A stretch of 64,000 nt of DNA from Micromonospora sediminicola (GTDB lineage: Bacteria > Actinomycetota > Actinomycetes > Mycobacteriales > Micromonosporaceae), in NCBI RefSeq assembly GCF_900089585.1, contig NZ_FLRH01000004.1, positions 241,001 through 305,000 on the forward strand, in the 5' to 3' direction. Of this stretch, positions 7,038-15,059 are shown one piece after another. Position numbers and translations under genes: made by a program. Every line of letters begins with the position of its first letter. Positions within the stretch are counted from its first letter, which is position 1. Below the pieces are notes generated by a model that was not told the origin of the DNA, ran no database searches, and worked only from the letters and a program-made list of their open reading frames with translations.

Positions 7038-8710
7038 CCGACCACCCCGCCGGGGACGGGCGCCGGCACGGCGGCGGGCACGCCGAGCAGTCGCAACGCC
7101 TCCAGCACCCGGCCCGGCTCGACCGCCGACAGACACGGGTGCCCGGGCACCGGGCAGGCGGTGGCCCGGGTGTCGCGGCAGGGCGCGGCGGCGTCGCCGA
7201 GGCGGACCGTGGGCACCCGGTAGGGCCCCCACTGCCCGAACGGGACGGTCGGCGCGAAGAGGCTGACCACCGGCACGCCCAGCGCCGCGGCCAGGTGCGC
7301 CGGGCCGGTGTTGCCGACCACCAGCGCGCCGGCCCCGGCGATCACGCCGGCCAGCTCGCCGAGTCCGGTACGCCCACCCAGGTCGACCCCGCCGGCCGCG
7401 GCGACCCGGGCGGTCAGCTCGCGTTCGTCCGGCCCGCCGGTGACCAGCACCCGGTGCCCGGCCGCGCCGAGCACCCGGACCACCCGGGTGGCGAGTTCCA
7501 CCGGGCAGGCGCGGGTCTCCACCGAGGACCCCGGGTGCAGCACCACGTAGCCGGGCGGCCCGGCGGCGGCCGGCGCCGGCGGCAGCCGGTCGGTGCGCAG
7601 CCGGAGGCCGGGTTGGTCGTCGGGGGGCAGGGGGTAGCCGGCGGCGGCGGCGAGGGAGAGGGCGCGTTCGGGTTCGGGGACGCCGGCGGGGACGCGGTGG
7701 CGGACGTCGAGCAGGGCGCCGGGGTAGTCGTCGCTGATGGCGCTGATGTGGGCGATGCCGGCGAGGCGCAGCAGCAGGGCCAGGGGCAGGGGTGACTGGT
7801 GGAAGCTGGTGAAGATGACGGCGTCGTCGGCGCCGACGGCGGCGAGCCGGGCGGTGAGGGCCTGGATGGCGTCGGGGTCGACGGGTGGGGCGGGGGCGTC
7901 GATCCACGGCAGTGGCCATTCGATGATCTCGTCGACGCCGGGCAGCAGCTCGGCGGCGGCGCGGCCACGGGGGCCGCACAGGAGCACCACCCGGTCCGCG
8001 CCGGCCGCGACCGCGCGGATCCCGGGGCCGGTGACCAGCACGTCCCCGGCCGCGTCGCTGCGGACCACCAGCACGGTCCCCCGGGCCGCCCGACGCGCGG
8101 GCGCCGGGGCGGCCACCAGTCGCATCCGGGCCAGCACGGTGTCCACCGCGTCCGGCAGGTCGGCGGCGACCGTCGGCGCGGCGGCCACCTCGGCCGCCCG
8201 GGTGGCCGGCGTGGGCACCAGGACGCCGGCGGCGCCGGCCGCGGCGGCGGCGGACATGTCGGCGCCGATGTCCCCGATCAGCACGCAGCGGGTCGGCACG
8301 GTGCCGAGCGCCCGGGCGGCGTCATGCACCAGGCCGGGCGCGGGCTTGCGGCAGGCGCAGCGGTCCGCCTCCGCGTGCGGGCAGATCGCCCAGTGGTCGA
8401 ACGGACCGAGCAGCTCCTCGACCCGGGCGTGGACCCGACGCATGTCCTCGGCGGTGAAACACCCCCGCGCCAACCCGGACTGGTTCGTCACCACGGCCAA
8501 CCGCAACCCGGCCGCCCGCAACCGGTCCAACGCCTCCCGCGCCCCCGGCACCGGCCGCACCTTCTCCGGATCCCCGTTGTACGGCACGTCCTCCACCAGC
8601 GTGCCGTCCCGATCCAGCAGCACCGCGTCGTACAGGCCGGACGGGGGCCGGCCAGAACCCGGGCCAAACCCGGCTGACCTGCACTGATCCCGCTCGTGGT
8701 CCGGTTGCAC
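7034..8710 (-). CDS. GmhB-type heptose bisphosphate phosphatase fused to a family 9 glycosyltransferase
   Basis: A fusion of about 558 residues. Domain 1 (about 25-195) is a HAD phosphatase: LLDRDGTLVED gives the DxD nucleophile pair, VVTNQSG the second motif, and CPHAEADRCACRKPAPGL the Cys/His zinc loop typical of GmhB, which removes the C7 phosphate of heptose 1,7-bisphosphate. Domain 2 (about 215-555) is a GT9 heptosyltransferase-like unit with VVRSDAAGDVLVTGPGIRAV, VLHPGSSVETRACP and VVGNTGPAHLAAALGVP. The start is uncertain: GTG at 8710 is the nearest standard codon in frame, but no good Shine-Dalgarno precedes it and a CTG at 8635 is closer to the domain. First gene of the heptose operon. 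Patches with atypical codons lie at about 7610-7935 and 8450-8640. Confidence 0.85.
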   Translation of the reverse strand: MQPDHERDQCRSAGFGPGSGRPPSGLYDAVLLDRDGTLVEDVPYNGDPEKVRPVPGAREALDRLRAAGLRLAVVTNQSGLARGCFTAEDMRRVHARVEELLGPFDHWAICPHAEADRCACRKPAPGLVHDAARALGTVPTRCVLIGDIGADMSAAAAAGAAGVLVPTPATRAAEVAAAPTVAADLPDAVDTVLARMRLVAAPAPARRAARGTVLVVRSDAAGDVLVTGPGIRAVAAGADRVVLLCGPRGRAAAELLPGVDEIIEWPLPWIDAPAPPVDPDAIQALTARLAAVGADDAVIFTSFHQSPLPLALLLRLAGIAHISAISDDYPGALLDVRHRVPAGVPEPERALSLAAAAGYPLPPDDQPGLRLRTDRLPPAPAAAGPPGYVVLHPGSSVETRACPVELATRVVRVLGAAGHRVLVTGGPDERELTARVAAAGGVDLGGRTGLGELAGVIAGAGALVVGNTGPAHLAAALGVPVVSLFAPTVPFGQWGPYRVPTVRLGDAAAPCRDTRATACPVPGHPCLSAVEPGRVLEALRLLGVPAAVPAPVPGGVVG

Positions 8711-8887
8711 GGGCGGCGGGTTCCCGAGCCCCCGAGGAGTAAACGTCACCTTCGGCGGAGCCCACCCCCGCGGCGCCGCACGGCCGGTCCACGCCTGCCA
8801 CGCCCCGGCCCGGTGCGGCGATACCCGCCGCCCCGGAGAAGCTAACCCGTCCGCCGTTAGCGGCGGCCCCGGCAGGGGTACCGGACA

Positions 8888-9337
8888 GTGGTGGCAGTTG
8901 TGGAGAAAGTGATCGACGCACCCCCGGACCAGGTCTTCGAGGTGCTCGCCGACGGATGGACGTACAGCGACTGGGTGGTCGGCACCGCGCACGTGCGGGA
9001 CGTGGACGACGACTGGCCGCGGGTCGGCAGCCGGTTGCACCACCGGGCCGGCCCCTGGCCGTTCTCGCTGCAGGACGCCTCCACCGTGCTGGAGTGCCGC
9101 GCGCCGCACCGGCTCGTGCTGCGGGCCGGGCTCTGGCCGGCGGGTGAGGCGATCGTGGCGTTCGTCCTGGAGCCGCTGGACGACGGGCGGACCCGGGTGA
9201 CGATCGGCGAGGACTTCGCCGCCGGTCCGCTGCGCTGGGTGCGCACCAAGCTGAACGATCTGGTGCTGCACCAGCGGAACAAGGAGACGCTGGCCCGGCT
9301 GTCGGACATCGCCACGCGACAGCGGCCGGACCGGTGA
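8888..9337 (+). CDS. SRPBCC family protein
   Basis: A 149-residue START/Bet v1-like protein. The order MVAVVEKVIDAPPDQVFEVL, then WVVGTAHVRDVD, then a C-terminal helix ending KETLARLSDIA is that of polyketide cyclase/dehydrase-type SRPBCC proteins, which bind hydrophobic ligands. GTG at 8888 is used; GTG at 8891 is equally possible. It is divergent from the heptose operon, with 177 bases between them that must hold both promoters. No ligand can be inferred. Confidence 0.75.
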   Translation: MVAVVEKVIDAPPDQVFEVLADGWTYSDWVVGTAHVRDVDDDWPRVGSRLHHRAGPWPFSLQDASTVLECRAPHRLVLRAGLWPAGEAIVAFVLEPLDDGRTRVTIGEDFAAGPLRWVRTKLNDLVLHQRNKETLARLSDIATRQRPDR

Positions 9338-9427
9338 TCGGACGGTCGCGGGGCGTCTGTGCGGAGCCGGTCAGGTGGACTGGCTACCCTCTCTGGTGAA
9401 CCTGTCGGCCGACCGAGGAAGTCCGTG

Positions 9428-10195
9428 ATGATCGAACCCGTGCAGTTGCCCTCCCCGTGGGCGGACGCGCGCCTGACCGTCGTCGTTCCGACCTACAACG
9501 AGGCGGGCAACCTCCCGGTGCTGGTCGAGCGCCTCCTCGCGCTGCCGCTGCCGGGGCTGAAGGTGCTCGTCGCGGACGACAACTCCCCCGACGGCACCGG
9601 CGAGGTGGCCGACAAGCTGGCCATCGAGCACCCCGACCGGATCCTGGTGGTGCACCGTCCGGGCAAGGAGGGCCTCGGCCGGGCGTACGTGGACGGGATC
9701 AGCCGCGCGATCGAGGACGGCGCGGAGTTCGTCGCCCAGATGGACGCCGACCTGTCGCACCCGCCGGAGGCGTTGCCCGGCATGCTCGGCGCGCTGCTCT
9801 CCACCCAGGCGGCCGTGGTCATCGGCTCCCGCTACGTGCCCGGCGGCGAGCTGGACGAGAACTGGCCGCTCTACCGCCGCGCGCTCAGCGGCTGGGCGAA
9901 CCTCTACGTGCACACGCTGCTGCGGGTGCGGATCCGGGACCTGACCGCCGGTTTCAAGATCTGGCGGGCGGACGCGCTGCGCGCCATCGGGCTGGACCGG
10001 GTGCAGTCCAACGGCTACAGCTTCCAGGTGGAGATGCACTACCTCGCCACGAAGCTCGGCCACACCATCCTGGAGGTGCCGATCCGCTTCGAGGAGCGCC
10101 GCGAGGGCGACTCGAAGATGACCACCGCCACCAAGATCGAGAGCGCGTTGATGCCGTTCAAGCTGCGCAGCCGGCACCGCAACCTCGACTCCTGA
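9428..10195 (+). CDS. polyprenol monophosphomannose synthase
   Basis: GT2 enzyme of 255 residues that transfers mannose from GDP-mannose to polyprenyl phosphate, supplying the donor for lipoglycans and protein mannosylation at the membrane. Motifs: TVVVPTYNEAGNLPVLVERL, VADDNSPDGTG, QMDADLSHPPE (metal-binding DXD) and IGSRYVPGG, all in the DPM1/Ppm1 order; LTAGFKIWRADAL follows. It lacks the N-terminal acyltransferase domain of mycobacterial Ppm1. I use the ATG at 9428, preceded by GAGGAAG seven bases away, rather than an in-frame start at 9359. A TACCCT box at 9383-9388 could be its -10. A strong hairpin terminator follows. Confidence 0.9.
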   Translation: MIEPVQLPSPWADARLTVVVPTYNEAGNLPVLVERLLALPLPGLKVLVADDNSPDGTGEVADKLAIEHPDRILVVHRPGKEGLGRAYVDGISRAIEDGAEFVAQMDADLSHPPEALPGMLGALLSTQAAVVIGSRYVPGGELDENWPLYRRALSGWANLYVHTLLRVRIRDLTAGFKIWRADALRAIGLDRVQSNGYSFQVEMHYLATKLGHTILEVPIRFEERREGDSKMTTATKIESALMPFKLRSRHRNLDS

Positions 10196-10222
10196 CCGGC
10201 CCTCCGGCCCTCGCTCGCCGAC

Positions 10223-10259
10223 AGATGCACGCCGCGTCACCGTGACGCGGCGTGCATCT
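10223..10259. terminator. bidirectional hairpin terminator
   Basis: A perfect 17-base-pair stem (10223-10239 with 10243-10259) closes a 3-base loop between two convergent genes. It should end transcription from both sides: the mannose synthase on the plus strand and the FAD oxidoreductase on the minus strand. Confidence 0.85.
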
Positions 10260-10291
10260 TCGTATCTCGGGTGGACCGGCGCCTGCGCGGG

Positions 10292-11884
10292 TCAGCGGTA
10301 GACCGAGCGGTGGGCCGCGGCGATCGCCCGGGCGTACACGCCGCCGGTGACGGCCCGGTCGCGGGCCAGGGCCGCGCGGGCCGCGTTCGCGCCCGGCGCG
10401 CCGTGCACGCCGCCGCCCGGGTGCGCCGAGGCGCTGGCCAGGTAGAGCCGGTCCACCGGGGTGTCCGCCCGGCCCAGGCCGGGGATCGGCCGCAGGAAGA
10501 GCTGCTGGTACGCCGCCGCGGTGCCGCCGCCCAGCGCGCCGCCGACCAGGCTCGGCTCGGCCTCCTCCAGGTCGGCCGGACCGGCCACGTGCCGCCCGAC
10601 GACGGACGCGCGGAAACCCGGCGCGGCCGCCTCCAGCACCTCCTCCATCCGGTCCACGTGCCCGGCGACGTCCTCGGCCCGCCAGTTCCGTCGGAACGGC
10701 AGGTGGGTGTAGGACCAGAGCGACTCGGTGCCCGGCGGTGAGTGGCTCGGGTCGGCCACCGTCATCTGGCCGACCAGCAGGAACGGGTCCGTCGGCACCT
10801 CACCGCGGGCCAGCGCGGCGGCGTACGTGGTGAGCCCGTCCAGGTCCGCGCCGAGATGCACGGTGCCGGCGCCGGCCAGCTCGCGGTTCTGCCACGGCAT
10901 CGGCGCCGACAGCGCCCAGTCGACCTTGAGCGTGGAGCCGTCCCACCGGAAGTGCGCCAGGTCCTCCACCAGCCGGGGCGGCAGCGCCGCCGCGCCCACC
11001 AGGTCCAGGTAGAGCGCCGGGGCGGGGACGTCGGCGAGCACGGCACGTCGGGCGCGCCAGTCGGTCCCGCCGGCGGTCCGCACGCCCATCGCCCGCCCCC
11101 GCGCGGTGAGCACCCGCTCGACCCAGGCGCCGTACTCGATCCGACCGCCACGGGCGACGAGCCGGTCGACCAACGCGTCGGTGATCCGCTGCGCGCCGCC
11201 CACCGGCACCGGCCAGCCGACCTGCTGGCCGAGCATGGCGAGCAACCAGCCGTACACCCCCGAGCCGGCCTCCTCCGGGGACAGGTCGGTGTGCAGGGCG
11301 CAACCGGCCAGCAGCGCCGGCCCGCCCTCGCCGTCGAAGAGCTCCGCGCCGAGCTTGCGTACCGGGAGCACGAGCCGTCGGGCCAGCCGCAGCGCGCCGG
11401 CGACCCGGAGCCGGCGCAGCAGGCCCAGCCCGCCGCGCACCGGCGGGAACGGGCTGGTGATGGCGTCCAGCATCGGCTCGGCCACCTGGCACCAGTCCGC
11501 GTACGCGTGCCGCCAGCGCTCCCCGTCGCCTGCGGCGAACGTCTCCATCGACGCGGCCGTGCGGTCGAGATCGCGGTTGACCACCGCGGCCCGGCCGTCC
11601 GGGAGCAGATGCGCCAGCACGTCCGGCGCGTTGGTCCAGGACAGGCCGTGGCGCTCCAGGTCGAGCCCGCCCAGCACCGGGGAGGCGTAGCCGAGCGGAT
11701 AGAACGAGCTGTAGAGGTCGCTCAGGTAGCCGGGTGCGGTCACCTGCGCCGAGCGCACCGCTCCGCCGGGCGCCTCGGTGGCCTCCAGCACGAGGACGTC
11801 CCAGCCCGCGTCGGCCAACAGATTCGCGGCCACCAGACCGTTGTGCCCGGCCCCGATGACGACGGCGTCGGCGGTCGAAATCAT
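10292..11884 (-). CDS. phytoene desaturase-like FAD oxidoreductase
   Basis: A 530-residue flavoprotein of the CrtI/PYROXD2 type. The N-terminus ADAVVIGAGHNGLVAANLL is the dinucleotide-binding motif, followed by VLEATEAPGGAVRS. The C-terminus DRLYLASASAHPGGGVHG is the second FAD contact region. No carotenoid genes lie nearby, so the substrate is unlikely to be phytoene; a role in oxidising an isoprenoid or lipid is inference. The start at 11884 has a SigB/SigF-type promoter immediately upstream, and the gene is divergent from an aldehyde dehydrogenase with a similar promoter, so both are probably induced together under stress. Confidence 0.8.
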   Translation of the reverse strand: MISTADAVVIGAGHNGLVAANLLADAGWDVLVLEATEAPGGAVRSAQVTAPGYLSDLYSSFYPLGYASPVLGGLDLERHGLSWTNAPDVLAHLLPDGRAAVVNRDLDRTAASMETFAAGDGERWRHAYADWCQVAEPMLDAITSPFPPVRGGLGLLRRLRVAGALRLARRLVLPVRKLGAELFDGEGGPALLAGCALHTDLSPEEAGSGVYGWLLAMLGQQVGWPVPVGGAQRITDALVDRLVARGGRIEYGAWVERVLTARGRAMGVRTAGGTDWRARRAVLADVPAPALYLDLVGAAALPPRLVEDLAHFRWDGSTLKVDWALSAPMPWQNRELAGAGTVHLGADLDGLTTYAAALARGEVPTDPFLLVGQMTVADPSHSPPGTESLWSYTHLPFRRNWRAEDVAGHVDRMEEVLEAAAPGFRASVVGRHVAGPADLEEAEPSLVGGALGGGTAAAYQQLFLRPIPGLGRADTPVDRLYLASASAHPGGGVHGAPGANAARAALARDRAVTGGVYARAIAAAHRSVYR

Positions 11885-11893
11885 CCGATCCGC

Positions 11894-11919
11894 CTACCCG
11901 GCCGGTCACCGGGCGAAAC
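11894..11919 (-). promoter_or_regulatory. SigB/SigF-type promoter for the FAD oxidoreductase
   Basis: On the minus strand GTTT (11919-11916), 16 bases, then GGGTAG (11899-11894), ending 9 bases before the ATG at 11884. This fits the general-stress sigma consensus GTTT-N15-17-GGGTA. Its -35 overlaps AAACGCGTTT, shared with the divergent promoter. Confidence 0.55.
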
Positions 11920-11921
11920 GC

Positions 11922-11946
11922 GTTTGCCTCGCCCGGACCGGGGCAT
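11922..11946 (+). promoter_or_regulatory. SigB/SigF-type promoter for the aldehyde dehydrogenase
   Basis: GTTT (11922-11925), 15 bases, GGGCAT (11941-11946), with the ATG 10 bases further on. The match to GTTT-N15-GGGTAT is one base short. The two divergent -35 boxes nearly abut. Confidence 0.5.
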
Positions 11947-11956
11947 CCATGGCCGC

Positions 11957-13390
11957 ATGTACACGGTTGCGCAGCTCATAGGTGGGGTGTGGGGCGCCGG
12001 TGGCGAGGGCGGCGAACTAGTCGTCCACGACCCGGCCGACGGATCGCCCGTGACCCGGGCGCCGGTGGCCACGGCGGACGAGGTGGCCAAGGCGGTCGAG
12101 GCCGCCCGGGGCGCCGCCGCGGAGTGGGCGGCCACCGCGCCGGCGGAACGGGCCGCCGCGCTGCACCGGGCGGCGGACGCGGTCGAGGCCGCCGCGGCGG
12201 AACTCGCCGAGGCGACCACCGCGGAGATGGGCAAGCCCCTGGACGACGCGCGGGGCGGCGTGGCGGCGGGCGTCGGCACGCTGCGACAGTACGCCGAGCT
12301 GGCGCCGGTGCGGGGCGGACGGACCCTGCACGGCAGCCACCCGGCGCTGGACTTCATGGCTCCCGAGCCGCGCGGCGTGGTCGCCGCGATCACCCCCTGG
12401 AACGACCCGGTGGCGGTCTCCTGCGGACTGCTCGGCGCGGCCCTGGTGACCGGAAACGTGGTGCTGCACAAGCCGAGCGAACGCACCCCGGCCACCGGGT
12501 GGCTGCTGGCCCGGGCGTTGGACTCGGCGTTGCCGGCCGGGGTGCTGTCGCTGCTCACCGGCGGCGCGGAGGTGGGCGCCGCGCTGGCCGGTCAGGAGCT
12601 GGACGTGGTGGCCCACGTCGGGTCCACCGCGACCGGCCGGGCGATCGCCGCGGCGGGCGCGCGCACCGGCGCGAAGGTGCTGCTGGAGAACGGCGGCAGC
12701 GACCCGCTGGTGGTGGACGCGGACGTCGACCCGGTCTGGGCGGCCGAGCAGGCGGCGCTGGGCTGCTTCGCCAACGCCGGCCAGATCTGCGTCGCGGTGG
12801 AGCGGATCTACGTGCACCGCGACGTCGCCGAGGACTTCGTCGACGCGCTGGTGGCCCGCGCCGAGGCGCTCGCCACCGGACCGGGCCGTGACCCGGACAC
12901 GCAGCTCGGCCCGCTCGTGGACCGGCGGCACCGGGACCACGTGCACGGGCAGGTCACCGCCGCGGTGGCCGAGGGCGCCCGGGTGCGCACCGGCGGCACG
13001 ATCCCGGACGGGCCGGGCGCGTTCTACCCGGCCACGGTGGTGGAGGGCTGCCGCCACGAGATGGCGCTGGTCCGCGAGGAGACGTTCGGCCCGGTCGCCC
13101 CGGTGGTGGTGGTCGACTCGTTCAGCGAGGGCCTGCGCTGCGCGGCCGACTCCCCGTACGGTCTGGCGGCCACCGTGCTGACCGGCTCGATGAGCCACGC
13201 CCAGCGGGCCTGGCGGGAACTGCCGGTCGGCACCGTCAAGGTCAACGCGGTGTTCGGCGGCGCGCCGGGCGGCGCGGCCCAGCCGCGCCGGGGCAGCGGC
13301 CAGGGCTTCGGGTACGGCCCGGAGCTGCTCGACGAGTTCAGCACGGTGAAGGTGGTGCACCTGGAGGCGCCGGGCGGCGGCCACTGGTGA
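11957..13390 (+). CDS. aldehyde dehydrogenase family protein
   Basis: NAD(P)-dependent aldehyde dehydrogenase of 477 residues. It shows AITPWNDPVAVSCGLL (coenzyme site), VGSTATGRAIAAAG, LLENGGSDPLVV with the general-base Glu, GCFANAGQICVAVERI with the catalytic Cys, and ETFGPVAPVVVV. The Glu motif is ENGG rather than the usual ELGG. The substrate aldehyde cannot be named. The ATG at 11957 is chosen because the protein then begins like family members and lies just after a SigB/SigF-like promoter; there is no good Shine-Dalgarno. A longer open frame back to 10742 is antisense to the neighbouring oxidoreductase and is not coding. Confidence 0.85.
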   Translation: MYTVAQLIGGVWGAGGEGGELVVHDPADGSPVTRAPVATADEVAKAVEAARGAAAEWAATAPAERAAALHRAADAVEAAAAELAEATTAEMGKPLDDARGGVAAGVGTLRQYAELAPVRGGRTLHGSHPALDFMAPEPRGVVAAITPWNDPVAVSCGLLGAALVTGNVVLHKPSERTPATGWLLARALDSALPAGVLSLLTGGAEVGAALAGQELDVVAHVGSTATGRAIAAAGARTGAKVLLENGGSDPLVVDADVDPVWAAEQAALGCFANAGQICVAVERIYVHRDVAEDFVDALVARAEALATGPGRDPDTQLGPLVDRRHRDHVHGQVTAAVAEGARVRTGGTIPDGPGAFYPATVVEGCRHEMALVREETFGPVAPVVVVDSFSEGLRCAADSPYGLAATVLTGSMSHAQRAWRELPVGTVKVNAVFGGAPGGAAQPRRGSGQGFGYGPELLDEFSTVKVVHLEAPGGGHW

Positions 13391-13401
13391 GCCGACACCG
13401 A

Positions 13402-13432
13402 CGAGCCCGGGACCTGCGCGGTCCCGGGCTCG
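13402..13432. terminator. bidirectional hairpin terminator
   Basis: Perfect 13-base-pair stem (13402-13414 with 13420-13432), 5-base loop, between the convergent aldehyde dehydrogenase and ChaB genes. Confidence 0.8.
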
Positions 13433-13450
13433 ACGTCGTACGGTGGCGGT

Positions 13451-13855
13451 TCAGCGACCGCCGCGCGCCTTGCGGGTGGCGGTGTCGTTGGCCTTCTCGA
13501 TCGCCTTCACCAGCTCCGGCTTGGTCATCCGCGACCGGCCCCGCACGTCCAGCTTCTTCGCCACCTCCATGAGGTGGTCCTTGGTGGCGTTGGCGTCCAC
13601 ACCGCCGGCCGTGGGCGCGCGGCGGGCCGGTCCACCGCCGGCGGCCTGCTTGTCGCTCGGCCCCTTGCGGCCCTTCGGCTCCCAGTGGTCGCCGACCTTC
13701 TCGAACTCGTGCTTGACCGCGGCGAAGGCGGCGCGGTGCGCCCGCTCCCCCTCGCCGTACGTCTCGACCGCCGAGTCGTGCGTCTTCTCCCAGGTCCGCT
13801 GCGCCTTGGCCGGGGACCGCTTCAGCGTGCTGGGCAGCACCTCACGCCCGGGCAT
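13451..13855 (-). CDS. ChaB domain protein
   Basis: A 134-residue protein with an N-terminal ChaB-like segment: LPSTLKRSPAKAQRTWEKTH and then ERAHRAAFAAVKHEF, about residues 5-60. A C-terminal Rho-N/SAP-like helix pair follows (MEVAKKLDVRGRSRMTKPEL, about 95-125), which usually binds nucleic acid. A glycine- and proline-rich linker separates them. ChaB was named a cation-transport regulator in E. coli but its function is unclear; in actinomycetes it is a common stress-type gene. ATG at 13855 is used, with GGAGGT seven bases before it. Confidence 0.8.
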   Translation of the reverse strand: MPGREVLPSTLKRSPAKAQRTWEKTHDSAVETYGEGERAHRAAFAAVKHEFEKVGDHWEPKGRKGPSDKQAAGGGPARRAPTAGGVDANATKDHLMEVAKKLDVRGRSRMTKPELVKAIEKANDTATRKARGGR

Positions 13856-13909
13856 CTCGTCCACCTCCGTCTCGATCGGGTGTCCCCTGTCGTTCCCTCC
13901 CGCTCCGGG

Positions 13910-13932
13910 GACAAACCGGCGCGCGGTTTGTC
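13910..13932. promoter_or_regulatory. palindromic operator-like site between divergent genes
   Basis: GACAAACCG (13910-13918), 5 bases, CGGTTTGTC (13924-13932): perfect 9-base arms in the 143-base gap between chaB and the YihY gene. The right arm contains the GTTT of the YihY promoter, so a bound protein would compete with polymerase there. Confidence 0.45.
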
Positions 13933-13951
13933 GATTTCCGCGGTGGGGTAC
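13926..13951 (+). promoter_or_regulatory. SigB/SigF-type promoter for the YihY gene
   Basis: GTTT (13926-13929), 16 bases, GGGTAC (13946-13951), 47 bases before the ATG at 13999. One of the best matches in the window. Confidence 0.6.
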
Positions 13952-13998
13952 CGCCGGGCCACGTCCGGTGGCGCGGCCGGCGCGTGGAGGAGGCGGTC

Positions 13999-14973
13999 AT
14001 GACGGCGACGACACCACCCGCGGTCGGTGACCGGCCCCGGTCCCGCTTCCCGCGACGCATCCGTCAACTGAACTGGCGCACCTGGCGGGGTGTGCTGGTG
14101 CGCAGCGGCCAGGGCTTCGTCAAGGACAACTGCGCCGACTGGGCGGCCGCGCTCACCTACTACGGGGTGCTGGCGCTCTTCCCGTCCACGGTCGTGGTGG
14201 TGGCGTTGGTCGGGCTGGTCTCCGACGGTCCGCGCACGGTGGACACCGTGATCGACCTGGCGCGCGAGATCGGGGCCGGCTCGGTGGTCGGCAACGACGC
14301 GTTCGTCGGCGTGGTGCGCAACGTGGTCGAGCAGCAGGGGTCGGCGAAGGTGCTGCTGAGCTTCGGTCTGCTCGGTGCGCTCTGGTCCGCCTCGGGCTTC
14401 ATCGGCGCGTTCACCCGGGCCTCCAACGCGATCTACGGGGTCGAGGAGGGGCGGCCGTTCTACCGCCTGCGTCCGCTGCAGATCGGCATGGCCGCGATCA
14501 CGCTGCTGCTGCTCGCGGTGGTGGCCACCGGGCTGATCGTCAGCGGCCCGGTCACCGACGCGGTGGGCGACCTGCTGCACGCCGGCGCCCTGGCCCGGAC
14601 CCTGTGGTCGGTGACGAAGTGGCCGCTGCTGGCCCTGGTCGCGATGACGTTGCTGTCGCTGCTGTTCTGGATCGCGCCGAACGTGCGGCAGCCCCGCTTC
14701 CGCTGGCTCACCCCCGGCGGCGCGCTGGCGCTGCTGGTGTGGGTGGCGTCCTCCTTCGGCTTCGGTCTCTACGTGGCCAACTTCGGCTCCTACGACGTCA
14801 CCTACGGCAGCCTCGGCGCGGTGATCGCGTTCCTGGTCTGGCTCTATCTGTCGAACTGCGCGTTGATGCTCGGCGTGCAGGTCAACGCGGAGCTGCAACG
14901 GGGCCGGGCGATGCAGGCCGGGGTGGACGAGCCGGACGAGCCGGTGCTGCCGCCGCGCGCGCCGGCCGACTGA
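13999..14973 (+). CDS. YihY/BrkB family inner-membrane protein
   Basis: A 324-residue integral membrane protein with about six hydrophobic segments. NCADWAAALTYYGVLALFPS (near residue 40) and YGSLGAVIAFLVWLYLSNCA (near 275) are the conserved ends of the YihY/UPF0761 domain. Members were once annotated as ribonuclease BN or virulence factor BrkB; the actual activity is unresolved. The start ATG has GGAGGAGG five bases upstream, which decides against the GTG at 13984. The charged cytoplasmic tail after residue 305 is variable in the family. Confidence 0.85.
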   Translation: MTATTPPAVGDRPRSRFPRRIRQLNWRTWRGVLVRSGQGFVKDNCADWAAALTYYGVLALFPSTVVVVALVGLVSDGPRTVDTVIDLAREIGAGSVVGNDAFVGVVRNVVEQQGSAKVLLSFGLLGALWSASGFIGAFTRASNAIYGVEEGRPFYRLRPLQIGMAAITLLLLAVVATGLIVSGPVTDAVGDLLHAGALARTLWSVTKWPLLALVAMTLLSLLFWIAPNVRQPRFRWLTPGGALALLVWVASSFGFGLYVANFGSYDVTYGSLGAVIAFLVWLYLSNCALMLGVQVNAELQRGRAMQAGVDEPDEPVLPPRAPAD

Positions 14974-15024
14974 GACCGGCCGCCCGGTTCCGCCCCGGGT
15001 GACCGGGTCCCCCGACCCGCGCCG

Positions 15025-15049
15025 GTTTACCGGCGATCCCCCGGGGCAT
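15025..15049 (+). promoter_or_regulatory. SigB/SigF-type promoter for the DUF2795 gene
   Basis: GTTT (15025-15028), 15 bases, GGGCAT (15044-15049). Transcription would start only a few bases before the ATG at 15060. Confidence 0.45.
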
Positions 15050-15059
15050 GTCTGTGGGC

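Noticed and set aside
10742..11956. N-terminal extension of the aldehyde dehydrogenase
   Set aside because: It is antisense to the FAD oxidoreductase; the family-like protein starts at 11957 after a promoter.
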